Part shown: piece after piece, positions 32,003-39,504 of the stretch
Layout of the letters: each line of letters opens with the position of its first letter
Position numbering within the stretch: position 1 is the stretch's first letter
Source of the DNA: Lachnospiraceae bacterium
GTDB lineage: Bacteria; Bacillota; Clostridia; Lachnospirales; Lachnospiraceae
Direction: 5' to 3'
Length of the DNA: 48,391 nucleotides
Assembly (NCBI GenBank): GCA_024693135.1
Contig: JAILLN010000066.1
Location: 1-48,391 of the forward strand
The notes under the pieces: generated by a model
Databases searched by the model: none
The model's input: only the letters and a program-made list of their open reading frames with translations
Told to the model about the DNA's origin: nothing
Position numbers and translations under genes: made by a program

Positions 32003-34311
32003 GCGATATTAAGATAAACCGAAAAGAGTTACGCCCTGGTTTCTGGGAATTTGATTATACGAAGAACGGGAAAAGGGTGCGGAAAAAACTCGAATGTACG
32101 CATAAGCAGGCTGATCTGCTGGTGACTCTCCTCAACGAGGTGATTAACAGAGATACGGATGAGGAGCAGATTTCCTTCATCATTGATGCCGAAAATTTGT
32201 ATGCAAGAGACAGGTTATTCCTACGGGATGCCATCTATGGCCTTGCATTTAGTAACTCCACCCTGGAAGACACTCCGGCGGAAACGCGCAGGGCTTTCAT
32301 GAGAGAGTTTCTTCCCATAGAGGATGATGACATGGTGGTTAGCCTTCTCGGAAAGGCCGGAGTCGGAAAATCCACCATAATACAGAAGATGTCCGCGCTG
32401 TATGGGTCAGAAATAAAAATACCATTTACGGACTCGTCCAGAACGACAACCTATACAGCGGATTACCGTTTTGTGAAAGAAAAGCCGGAATACAGGTTCA
32501 TCGCCACCTTAAGGCCGATTGAAGAAATAGATGTGAGCATTCAGGAGAGCATAGACCGTGCGGTAGGGAGATACTTTGAGGGAAAGATAAAGGAAGAGGA
32601 CATCGACAAACTCCATGATGGTGTGCTGCGGTCTTTTGTGAGGGACTCAAAGAACCTGTTTGACCTTCGGTATTCCATTGGACGGTACAGGAGGCATAGC
32701 AAGAACGGTGAGGACTTAGAAATAAGATCCCAGTGTGTTTATGATTGGGAAGATATCTATGGGATGATCCGTGGGATGTGCGATGACATCTTAGGGGAGG
32801 AGTTTGGAGACGATCTCATATTCTACAATAACAAATTCTCTGAAATAATGAGGGATGAGGCTTCCTCCAAAGAGGTACATAAACGTTACAATGACCTGAT
32901 GGATTTCATACACCACCTCATTGAAAAAAGTGAGAAGGCTATAAAGGCAAAATATAAGAACAGCCCGGCGTTTGAAGAACTGGTCTTTGATGATGAGAAT
33001 TCATGCATCTATGGCAAGATAAAGAATATGGAGAGCAGCGACACCAGGAACTTCCTTCAAACGCTGACAGCAAAAGAAGCGGAGCATTGGGGTGATTCGC
33101 TCCTGATCAGAATAGAACACCTGCGGATAGAGATCCCTTACCACCAGGCGGTAAAACTACCGAGGGAAGACTTCACCTTTGTCATGTGCGATTCGATAGG
33201 TATTGCCCATAATAAAAATGAGACGGGAGGCTTTGAAGACAGCACGAACCTCGGGCTTGATGGAGTGGATGCCATTCTCCTTGTAGATGACTCAAGGCTC
33301 AATGGTGATAATAACTTCACTACCATCTTTGAACACATCGTTTCCCGCGTGGAGCCAGCAAAGATCTTTTATGCCTACACCTTCTTCGATGATTTTACGA
33401 AAGAGGATCTCGAGGACGATGAGGATAAGATTGAATATTTGATAGATAACACGAAGGCGGCTATTACGAATTCCATGCAGGGTAACCTGTTCAATGAGCG
33501 AAAATACCAAATCCTTACCTCAAGGCTGAATGATAGTGAGTCATTCTTTCTGGCGGGGCTGATGGATGCAGAGCGGTTCGATAGCCTTAACAGCATGCTC
33601 CAGGTGCTGGCGGAGTACAAGCTTACCAAGAATGGTGCCCTCGACCATTATCTGACAGGAAGCCCTATCGTGGATTACGACTATAAGAAGATCCCCCTGC
33701 TGTATCAGATGGCAGTCACAGATTATTATGGGCAGCAGGACGACATCTATGACAAGAATCCTCCGCACTTCAAGACCACGGAGGCACTCACACGCAGACT
33801 GGGAGCCGGTCAGTCTTATTTCGACGGGGCAAGGCTGCTGAAGCCAGTCGATGACTTTTATAATTGTGTGATAACAACACTTTCTCCATATATCGACCAC
33901 CCGGAGGTCATCAATTTCGCTTGCACAGAAGACGGCAATATGGAGGAAGTGACAGAGCATATCCTTGGTAAGATCAGAACGCAGGTCACGGAGAAATTGA
34001 GGAAGTATGTAAATGACAGATTCCTGTCTGAAAAAGCGAAGGATGTCTGGAGCGCACTTTATCTGGAAAAAGGTGTCGGCACAGATCTTAGAAGACGTCA
34101 GGGGATACTCCGGGAAGAGAAATATCTGGGATCGAATGTTGACGAATACCTGCGTTCTACCAGAGCCGAAGACCCGGAAAAGAATGCCGAGCATATGATC
34201 AACATAATAGAAAGAGTGATAAGGGATGCAGTAGAATATGTGACAGATGACGAGAACAGTAGTGAGGCAAAGCCCCTATTTGAAACAGGACACAGAAAAA
34301 GAATAATGTAG
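31999..34311 (+). CDS. 770-aa dynamin-like P-loop GTPase candidate
   Basis: Residues 10-50 (RPGFWEFDYTKNGKRVRKK and following) resemble the arm-type DNA-binding beta-sheet at the N-terminus of phage integrases. A P-loop GKAGVGKST lies at 118-126, followed by a possible switch I (SSRTTTYTADY, 147-157), a DSIG G3-like motif at 398-401 and YTFFDDF at 460-466 where TKxD is expected. The order suits a large dynamin-like GTPase with a helical insertion of about 240 residues between switch I and G3. The C-terminal 300 residues are helical with no named domain. GGAGGTGACAT gives an ideal start at 31999. It sits alone, converging on the phage polymerase, which is typical of anti-phage cargo; that function is inference. 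An ATPase role is possible. Confidence 0.6.
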   Translation: MSDIKINRKELRPGFWEFDYTKNGKRVRKKLECTHKQADLLVTLLNEVINRDTDEEQISFIIDAENLYARDRLFLRDAIYGLAFSNSTLEDTPAETRRAFMREFLPIEDDDMVVSLLGKAGVGKSTIIQKMSALYGSEIKIPFTDSSRTTTYTADYRFVKEKPEYRFIATLRPIEEIDVSIQESIDRAVGRYFEGKIKEEDIDKLHDGVLRSFVRDSKNLFDLRYSIGRYRRHSKNGEDLEIRSQCVYDWEDIYGMIRGMCDDILGEEFGDDLIFYNNKFSEIMRDEASSKEVHKRYNDLMDFIHHLIEKSEKAIKAKYKNSPAFEELVFDDENSCIYGKIKNMESSDTRNFLQTLTAKEAEHWGDSLLIRIEHLRIEIPYHQAVKLPREDFTFVMCDSIGIAHNKNETGGFEDSTNLGLDGVDAILLVDDSRLNGDNNFTTIFEHIVSRVEPAKIFYAYTFFDDFTKEDLEDDEDKIEYLIDNTKAAITNSMQGNLFNERKYQILTSRLNDSESFFLAGLMDAERFDSLNSMLQVLAEYKLTKNGALDHYLTGSPIVDYDYKKIPLLYQMAVTDYYGQQDDIYDKNPPHFKTTEALTRRLGAGQSYFDGARLLKPVDDFYNCVITTLSPYIDHPEVINFACTEDGNMEEVTEHILGKIRTQVTEKLRKYVNDRFLSEKAKDVWSALYLEKGVGTDLRRRQGILREEKYLGSNVDEYLRSTRAEDPEKNAEHMINIIERVIRDAVEYVTDDENSSEAKPLFETGHRKRIM

Positions 34312-34316
34312 TGAAA

Positions 34317-34349
34317 ACCGCCGAGGAGTAAGTCCCCGGCGGTATTTTT
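34317..34349. terminator. Bidirectional terminator between the 770-aa gene and the DNA polymerase gene
   Basis: ACCGCCG (34317-34323) pairs with CGGCGGT (34337-34343), extended inward by GG/CC, and is followed by ATTTTTA on plus. TTTTC follows on minus. Confidence 0.85.
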
Positions 34350-36333
34350 AATCCTTCTTATAGAACTGTGTCTCAAAGCCGTCCGCCCGAAGCTCAAGCC
34401 CGCTGATCCAATCAGGCGTCCTGCCCATCTGCTCACAGAGGACTTCGAGGGATGTGCCCGGTCTGCACTCAATGATAAGCTCATCATGGACATGCCCCAC
34501 GATGGAGCAATGGGAGAGCGTCTGCATGGCATTGCAGAGAATGTCCCTGCTGATAGCCTGCACGATGTTCTCCACAAACTTGGGACCATAGCTTTCAATG
34601 CGCTCCCATTTCTTTTCCGGGCCGATGCCCTCGTATGTGACGGATTCTCCGCCGAACTGATTCTCGCTGATCTTAGGCTTCACATAGGTGAGCTCCCTAC
34701 CGGAAGGGAGGGTGATGAAGAGCATGCCGCTCTCCCAGCGGAAGCGGATGCCGTGTGTCTTTGTAGCCCTCCGCTCCTTGATGGCGGTCTTTACGGCATC
34801 GTCAACATCCCACCACAGCTGTACGATATGAGGGGATGCGGCCCGCCAGGCATTGACCAGGGGCTGAAGCTCGTCCTCTGTAAGACCCATATCCAAGGCA
34901 CCCATAGATTTAAGTGCGCCGACAGACCCGCCGTACCCGAGGGCAAGCTCGGCAATCTTGCCTTTCTGCCGGAGGTGCGAGTTCTCCCCGTGCTTTTCCA
35001 CCCTGCAGTGGAACATCATGGATGCTGACTGGCAGTAGATGTCCCTCCCGTCATGGAAGGTGTCGATGCGCCACTGCTCCCCTGCAAGGAACGCTATCAC
35101 TCTGGCTTCGATCGACGAGAAATCCGCTACAGCCAGCTTGTATCCGGGTCTCGGGATAAAGGCTGTACGGATGAGCTGGGAGAGGGCATCGGGTACATCA
35201 TCATATAACATATTCATGAAATCGTAGTCCCCGGATTTAACGATCTCCCGTGCGCATTCGAGGTCGGGCATATGGTTCTGGGGGAGGTTCTGCAGCTGAA
35301 TTATCCTCCCGGCCCACCTTCCGCTGCGGTTGGCTCCGTAAAACTGAAACATTCCCCGGGCACGCCCGTCAGCGCATACAGCATTCTCCATAGCCTGATA
35401 CTTCTTTACCGAGGACTTGGCAAGCTGCTGACGGAGCTTAAGCACATCCGCTACATCAGACGGAACCGACTCAAGCAGCTCCTTTACGGCTTTCTTATCG
35501 AGAGACTCTGTTTCGACACCCTTCATAGCAAGCCAGTCCTTCATCTGTGATACCGAGTTTGGATTATCCAGTTCTGTCTTATCCTTCATAGTAGCCATGA
35601 GACGAGCCTTGCTGAAGGCATCGAAGGTTATCGCATTTTTTACGACACTCATATCGATGAGGATGCCTCTGTCGTTAATCTCCTGGTCGATCCTGTACTC
35701 CTCCCACACAAAGTCGGGGACGGGGAAACGGGAGAGCTTCTTCTGTATCGCCATCTCAACTTCCACATCGCGGATATTGTAGGCTTTGAAGGTTTCCCAC
35801 TTTTCCGGGGCATCACTCGGAAGGTTCCATGTACGGCCACCGTTGCTCTTGGTGGGCTTGCACGGCACACAGAAGTACCGGATCAGGTCTTTGCCTTCCT
35901 TCATCTTCTGCTGTTCAAGACCGAGGACAGCCCCCACGCCTTCAAGGGATAACGGAAGTCCAAGGTAGGCTGCCCAGATCATGCTGCACCTCCAAGACGA
36001 GGGGTCGAGGTAGTTCCCGACGGTATCTTCAGGGGTGCTGTAGGATGAGAAGAGTTCCGGGTAGTTGCGCTTAAGCCACACAGACAGGAATATCCTCTCA
36101 AAGGCGGCATTGAACGCCCACTTGATGACGGAATCGTCCACGAGGGCTTTTAAGACATCGTCGGGGATCTTCTCCCCGGCGGTAAGGTCGACCTGCTGCA
36201 CGGGGCCGTCATTTATGGAATATCCGAACAGGGTCAGGTCTGCCTCAAGGCCTTCGCTGTATTTATAAACGCCGTATTTGATAGGTATCTCGGACCTGCA
36301 TTCGATATCTATGCTCATTTTTTCGATTTTCAT
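34348..36333 (-). CDS. Phage family A DNA polymerase
   Basis: A 661-aa DNA polymerase of the Pol I (family A) type, for phage genome replication. An N-terminal 3'-5' exonuclease domain starts with MSIDIECRSE, where the DxE pair is visible. The polymerase domain has motif A (VADFSSIEARVIAFLAGE), the O-helix region and motif C (VGHVHDELIIE). There is no 5'-3' nuclease domain, as expected for phage enzymes. AAGGCGG precedes the ATG at 36333. It is the last gene of a minus-strand operon with DUF2815 and DUF2800 genes, a standard replication set in Firmicutes phages. Confidence 0.93.
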   Translation of the reverse strand: MKIEKMSIDIECRSEIPIKYGVYKYSEGLEADLTLFGYSINDGPVQQVDLTAGEKIPDDVLKALVDDSVIKWAFNAAFERIFLSVWLKRNYPELFSSYSTPEDTVGNYLDPSSWRCSMIWAAYLGLPLSLEGVGAVLGLEQQKMKEGKDLIRYFCVPCKPTKSNGGRTWNLPSDAPEKWETFKAYNIRDVEVEMAIQKKLSRFPVPDFVWEEYRIDQEINDRGILIDMSVVKNAITFDAFSKARLMATMKDKTELDNPNSVSQMKDWLAMKGVETESLDKKAVKELLESVPSDVADVLKLRQQLAKSSVKKYQAMENAVCADGRARGMFQFYGANRSGRWAGRIIQLQNLPQNHMPDLECAREIVKSGDYDFMNMLYDDVPDALSQLIRTAFIPRPGYKLAVADFSSIEARVIAFLAGEQWRIDTFHDGRDIYCQSASMMFHCRVEKHGENSHLRQKGKIAELALGYGGSVGALKSMGALDMGLTEDELQPLVNAWRAASPHIVQLWWDVDDAVKTAIKERRATKTHGIRFRWESGMLFITLPSGRELTYVKPKISENQFGGESVTYEGIGPEKKWERIESYGPKFVENIVQAISRDILCNAMQTLSHCSIVGHVHDELIIECRPGTSLEVLCEQMGRTPDWISGLELRADGFETQFYKKD

Positions 36334-36407
36334 AGTGGATACCGCCTTTGTGAAAAAAGTGGGGAGGCGGAGACTAAGCCCGCCACCCCGGATAAGAAAG
36401 GAGTTAG

Positions 36408-36974
36408 TTATGAAAGATAATCGTCATCATCATCGGTGCAGTCCGCAAAGTCATCCTCTGCCCTGGTCTTGCCGCCGAGGGGCTCCCCGTCATTGATCTT
36501 CTGCAGGTTGTTGAGCCCTGCCGCGATGCCCCTGGATCCGTTCGTGTTGTACGGATACATATTGATGGAAGCGCGGCCGTAAACTCCGCTGTACACCTCG
36601 GAACGGTTGAGGATGGGATTGCAGTCCGCATCCACGATGCCGGGTGCCGTCGAGCTGTTCGCATTCAGGAAATAGCTGTCGGCGTATGCCGGATCATCGG
36701 GCCTCTCCAGGTCTCCGTCACGGAGCGGGGTCTTGATCGCCGTAAGCGGGGGGACGGACTTTCCGTTGCCCTTCAGCTTCGACTCGCCCTCCTTGTAGGC
36801 CGCCTCGATAGCCCTGTTAATGGCGTCAACCGTCTTCTTATCAGACTTCGGGATGATGAGGCTTACCGAAAACTTCGGCGTGCCCCCGTTGATGCTCTTT
36901 GCCTCCCATGCATTGAGATAGCTCCACCGTGTTCTGGGTCCGGTGATGACCCTTGTTGCATCCTTTAACTTCAT
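36408..36974 (-). CDS. DUF2815, ssDNA-binding-like protein
   Basis: A 188-aa protein of the DUF2815 family, thought to be an SSB-like partner of the phage polymerase. It shows an OB-type start (DATRVITGPRTRWSYLNAWE), a conserved SLIIPKSDKKT segment, GVYGRASINMYPYN, and an acidic C-terminus with a run of D, as in SSB proteins that recruit partners through acidic tails. GGAGG lies about 9 nt before the ATG. It is separated from the DUF2800 gene by 4 nt, so the two are probably co-translated. Function is by family and context. Confidence 0.88.
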   Translation of the reverse strand: MKLKDATRVITGPRTRWSYLNAWEAKSINGGTPKFSVSLIIPKSDKKTVDAINRAIEAAYKEGESKLKGNGKSVPPLTAIKTPLRDGDLERPDDPAYADSYFLNANSSTAPGIVDADCNPILNRSEVYSGVYGRASINMYPYNTNGSRGIAAGLNNLQKINDGEPLGGKTRAEDDFADCTDDDDDYLS

Positions 36975-36978
36975 AGTG

Positions 36979-38106
36979 TTATTCCTCCAAATTTTTGAAA
37001 TCGTCTGTTGCTGTGTTCATGGCCGGGCGCTTATCGCTCTCCGGCACAAGTGCTGGTTTCCCCGGGGGCTTTGTGATAAGCCCGTCCAGTAATTCCGTGA
37101 ACCGCTTCTTTCCCAGGAGTGAGGTCATGGCGGTGATGCCTAAGACCTTCTTCTCATAAGGGTCATACCCTGCCTTTGTGACCGCGTCCGCGACTGCGGC
37201 CTCATCGGCATACCTGCGATTCGACCTGCCCTCCACGACCTTGAAGCCTTCGTACTTCGTGCCGCTCAGAGCCTGCTGCAGGGCATATTCCTTTACATCA
37301 TTCCCCCAGGATACGAGGCCGTCGACCTTGGTCAGGATCTCCGCGATCTCGGCATCCGTCAGGGTGTCGGCGTGTGCAAATTCGTACTTCGCCAGCTCAA
37401 GGTTCTGCTCTGCCCTTTCCCGGCATACAGCCTTGACCCTGCAGAACTGGCAGTGGTCGCCTGCATGGAACTCTCCCTCCCCCCTGATGGCTAACTTCGC
37501 TGTCGGGACAAGGACTTCGTCCGCCCATTTCAGGAGTTCATCCTTGCTCATCGTGAAGGTCGAGATGTTATCACGGCGGGGCTGGAAGATGGTCATCTTC
37601 ACTGTGTTTATGTCATAAATCCCATCGTATAAATCCAGCGCTCCCAGTCCGTATATCATCATCTGCGAATTCCGGTCAGCCTCGACCAGGACTCCGAGCC
37701 CGTATTTGAAGTCGACCACATGGATCACGTCATCGGCTATGATGAGGGCGTCGCCCGTTCCGAATCCCCCGTCTACCCATCTGGAGTAGTCGAGCCTCTG
37801 CTCCACCAAAACGGCCGGATCCTTGCAGTGCTCCTTTGCCTCCGCATATGCCTCCATGACGAAGGCGCAGTAGTCGTCGGTGCATCTGTCCATCTCGGCA
37901 TCAAAGTAGGTGAGGTCTTCGGTCGGATCGGGAGAGTCCCGCCCCAGGGCCTTCAGCACTTTGTGCTCCGCCAGGGCATGGGCGTCAGTGCCTTCCGCAG
38001 CATCGGGTCCCGCTCGGTCCATCATATCGGCGCACTTCTTTGCCGAGGGCGGGCAGGCAAGCCACCTCTTGCTTGAGGAGGCGGATAAAAACGAGTGCTT
38101 ACGCAT
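36979..38106 (-). CDS. DUF2800, PD-(D/E)XK nuclease-like protein
   Basis: A 375-aa phage protein of the DUF2800 family, related to the RecB/Cas4-type nuclease fold. The start SASSSKRWLACPPSAKKC, the VVDFKYG metal-site strand, the Q-rich helix after it (DRNSQMMIYGLGAL) and the cysteine-bearing CQFCRVKAVC segment support this, and the cysteines may hold an Fe-S cluster. It probably acts in recombination or DNA processing during replication. It overlaps the upstream small gene by 8 nt, with GGAGGTGAT as ribosome site. Confidence 0.88.
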   Translation of the reverse strand: MRKHSFLSASSSKRWLACPPSAKKCADMMDRAGPDAAEGTDAHALAEHKVLKALGRDSPDPTEDLTYFDAEMDRCTDDYCAFVMEAYAEAKEHCKDPAVLVEQRLDYSRWVDGGFGTGDALIIADDVIHVVDFKYGLGVLVEADRNSQMMIYGLGALDLYDGIYDINTVKMTIFQPRRDNISTFTMSKDELLKWADEVLVPTAKLAIRGEGEFHAGDHCQFCRVKAVCRERAEQNLELAKYEFAHADTLTDAEIAEILTKVDGLVSWGNDVKEYALQQALSGTKYEGFKVVEGRSNRRYADEAAVADAVTKAGYDPYEKKVLGITAMTSLLGKKRFTELLDGLITKPPGKPALVPESDKRPAMNTATDDFKNLEE

Positions 38107-38461
38107 TTCCGATCACCTCCAGCTCCGCGACAAGGTCAGGGTACCTGTCCTCCGGGATATCCTTTAAGGATCCCCCGTCCGCATACTTCTTTACGAGTTC
38201 CTTGACCTGCGCCTTGTGCCTGCCGTCATCGGCGGCAGCCTTTGCCGAAAGAAGCTTGCGCACCTGTTCCTTTGAATAGGAAGGGCTGCCATCCTCTGCG
38301 GGAGCCTCCGCCCCTGCCTTCTCCGGCGACTGTGCCTTCCCCGCCTTGGGGGCATCCTCCGAAGAGAAATACTTCCTTACCGCCTCTGCGGTGCCTGCCA
38401 GCTTCCGTCCGCATTCTGCCAGCTCATCCAGCAGAATCAATAAATCGCCTGTCTTGCTCAT
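38099..38461 (-). CDS. 120-aa phage protein
   Basis: A 120-aa charged helical protein starting MSKTGDLLILLDELAECG. An Ala/Pro/Lys-rich middle (about 38-60) leads to a C-terminal segment (YSKEQVRKLLSAKAAADDG, then VKKYADGGSLKDIPEDRYP). That C-terminal pattern recurs in phage replication operons, where it is sometimes mislabelled an rRNA biogenesis protein. No function is known. The ATG at 38461 shares ATGA with the upstream stop, and GGAGG precedes it. A longer frame to 38638 overlaps the neighbour fully and is rejected. Confidence 0.75.
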   Translation of the reverse strand: MSKTGDLLILLDELAECGRKLAGTAEAVRKYFSSEDAPKAGKAQSPEKAGAEAPAEDGSPSYSKEQVRKLLSAKAAADDGRHKAQVKELVKKYADGGSLKDIPEDRYPDLVAELEVIGNA

Positions 38462-38712
38462 ACAATCGCTCCTCCATTTAAGATCATTTCTCCGACAGCC
38501 ACATCGTGCTTGCTGATCGTGGCGGTGTAAGGCCTGGAAGGCCCGAAGCCTCCGGGGTGGAAGTGGGGGAGCACCGTCCCTACAAGGAAGGCGGGGTATT
38601 CCGCCGTGATCTTTACGGGGACTGTCAGCCCGTCCCACGGATACACATCCGCGCCGCTTCTTTCTGACTTTGCCTTAACCGTCTGTCCGGTTATTCCGTA
38701 GTGTTTCCGCAT
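38458..38712 (-). CDS. 84-aa phage protein
   Basis: A small protein, MRKHYGITGQTVKAKSERSG onward, rich in beta-strand and proline (FHPGGFGPSRPYTATISKH), without a recognised domain. AAGGAGA precedes the ATG at 38712 inside the end of the 52-aa gene, and it overlaps both neighbours. Position between the operon promoter and DUF2800 suggests an early accessory role. Confidence 0.65.
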   Translation of the reverse strand: MRKHYGITGQTVKAKSERSGADVYPWDGLTVPVKITAEYPAFLVGTVLPHFHPGGFGPSRPYTATISKHDVAVGEMILNGGAIV

Positions 38713-38849
38713 TCTTCATCTCCTTCCGCCGTCCCGTTTTCCGACAGCTTCTTTGCCAGCCGTTTCGCTACCACGCTTATGGCGATCAGCGTTTCACAGA
38801 GTTCTTCTTTTGTGCCTTCCGTGGCTTCCGTATTAAATTCCTTTTCCAT
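38691..38849 (-). CDS. 52-aa acidic phage protein, first gene of the replication operon
   Basis: MEKEFNTEATEGTKEELCET onward; an acidic, helical 52-aa product. GAAAGGAGGAAGAC is an excellent ribosome site directly downstream of the repeated phage promoter motif, marking the start of the minus-strand operon. It overlaps the next gene by 22 nt. Function is unknown. Confidence 0.65.
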   Translation of the reverse strand: MEKEFNTEATEGTKEELCETLIAISVVAKRLAKKLSENGTAEGDEECGNTTE

Positions 38850-38867
38850 GTCTTCCTCCTTTCATCA

Positions 38868-38916
38868 GCTATGTAGGCGGGAGGGGGAAATTTCCGCTTT
38901 TTGAAAAAATTTTTTT
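38868..38916 (-). promoter_or_regulatory. Phage promoter motif, copy 1 (replication operon)
   Basis: On minus: an A/T-tract (38916-38903), AAAAAGCGGAAA (38902-38891), exactly 15 nt, TACATAGC (38875-38868), then the ribosome site of the 52-aa gene within about 12 nt. Layout suits an UP-like tract, -35 and -10. Confidence 0.6.
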
Positions 38917-38951
38917 CTGAAGTCCCGGTTTCCCGTCTTCCCTCTTCAGCG

Positions 38952-39001
38952 GCTATGTATACCGGAAGGCCTGATTTCCGCTTTTTCGGAAAAAAAATTT
39001 T
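38952..39001 (-). promoter_or_regulatory. Phage promoter motif, copy 2 (tandem, decayed downstream)
   Basis: On minus: an A/T-tract, AAAAAGCGGAAA (38986-38975), 15 nt, TACATAGC (38959-38952). The following GAAGAGGGAAGACGGG looks like copy 1's GAAAGGAGGAAGACATG with its ribosome site and start codon eroded, so this is probably a duplicated leader. Confidence 0.55.
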
Positions 39002-39053
39002 AAGGCGGGGGCCGGGCGGCGTCCGCTTATAAAAAGGAAGCGATCCGAAAAAT

Positions 39054-39104
39054 AAAAATTTTTCCGGGGAAAAAGCGGAAAAAACACGGATTCACATACA
39101 TAGC
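39054..39104 (+). promoter_or_regulatory. Phage promoter motif, copy 3 (DUF4406-primase operon)
   Basis: AAAAATTTTT (39054-39063), AAAAAGCGGAAA (39070-39081), exactly 15 nt, TACATAGC (39097-39104). It faces right, mirror-image to copies 1 and 2, about 48 nt before the DUF4406 start. Confidence 0.6.
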
Positions 39105-39151
39105 TCCCGAGAGGGGATGGACCCTCGCCAGAACGGGAAAGGAGACTGTGT

Positions 39152-39502
39152 ATGAAAACAGGATGCAGGGACGGGCCGGTGGTATACATCGCATCGGCAT
39201 TCTCGGGGGATGTCCCGGGGAACACGAAGAAGACAATTGAATACAGCAGGTTTGCGGTACAGCAGGGAGCGAATCCGATAAACCCGATCCTGAATCTGCT
39301 CGGAGTGCTGGATGAGGCAGATGCCAGGAGGACAGCGATGGAGATCGATCTTTCCATATTAGGAAGGGCGGACGAGCTGTGGGTCTTCGGAATACCGACA
39401 GCCGGGATGAAGGAAGAGATGGCCGAAGCCGTAAAGAGAGGAATCAGTATCAGATATTTCAAGGATAAGGACGGGCGGCAGGCACCGCCCGGCGGAGGTT
39501 GA
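39152..39502 (+). CDS. DUF4406, nucleoside deoxyribosyltransferase-like protein
   Basis: A 116-aa protein with the Rossmann-like nucleoside 2-deoxyribosyltransferase fold: VVYIASAFSGDVPGNTKKTI at the start, then YSRFAVQQGANPINP, MEIDLSILGRADELWVFG and GMKEEMAEA. Such phage proteins may act in nucleotide salvage or base exchange, but activity is unproven. AAAGGAGA precedes the ATG at 39152. Its end overlaps nothing, yet the primase ribosome site GGCGGAGG lies within its last codons, so the two are coupled. Confidence 0.8.
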   Translation: MKTGCRDGPVVYIASAFSGDVPGNTKKTIEYSRFAVQQGANPINPILNLLGVLDEADARRTAMEIDLSILGRADELWVFGIPTAGMKEEMAEAVKRGISIRYFKDKDGRQAPPGGG

Positions 39503-39504
39503 AT

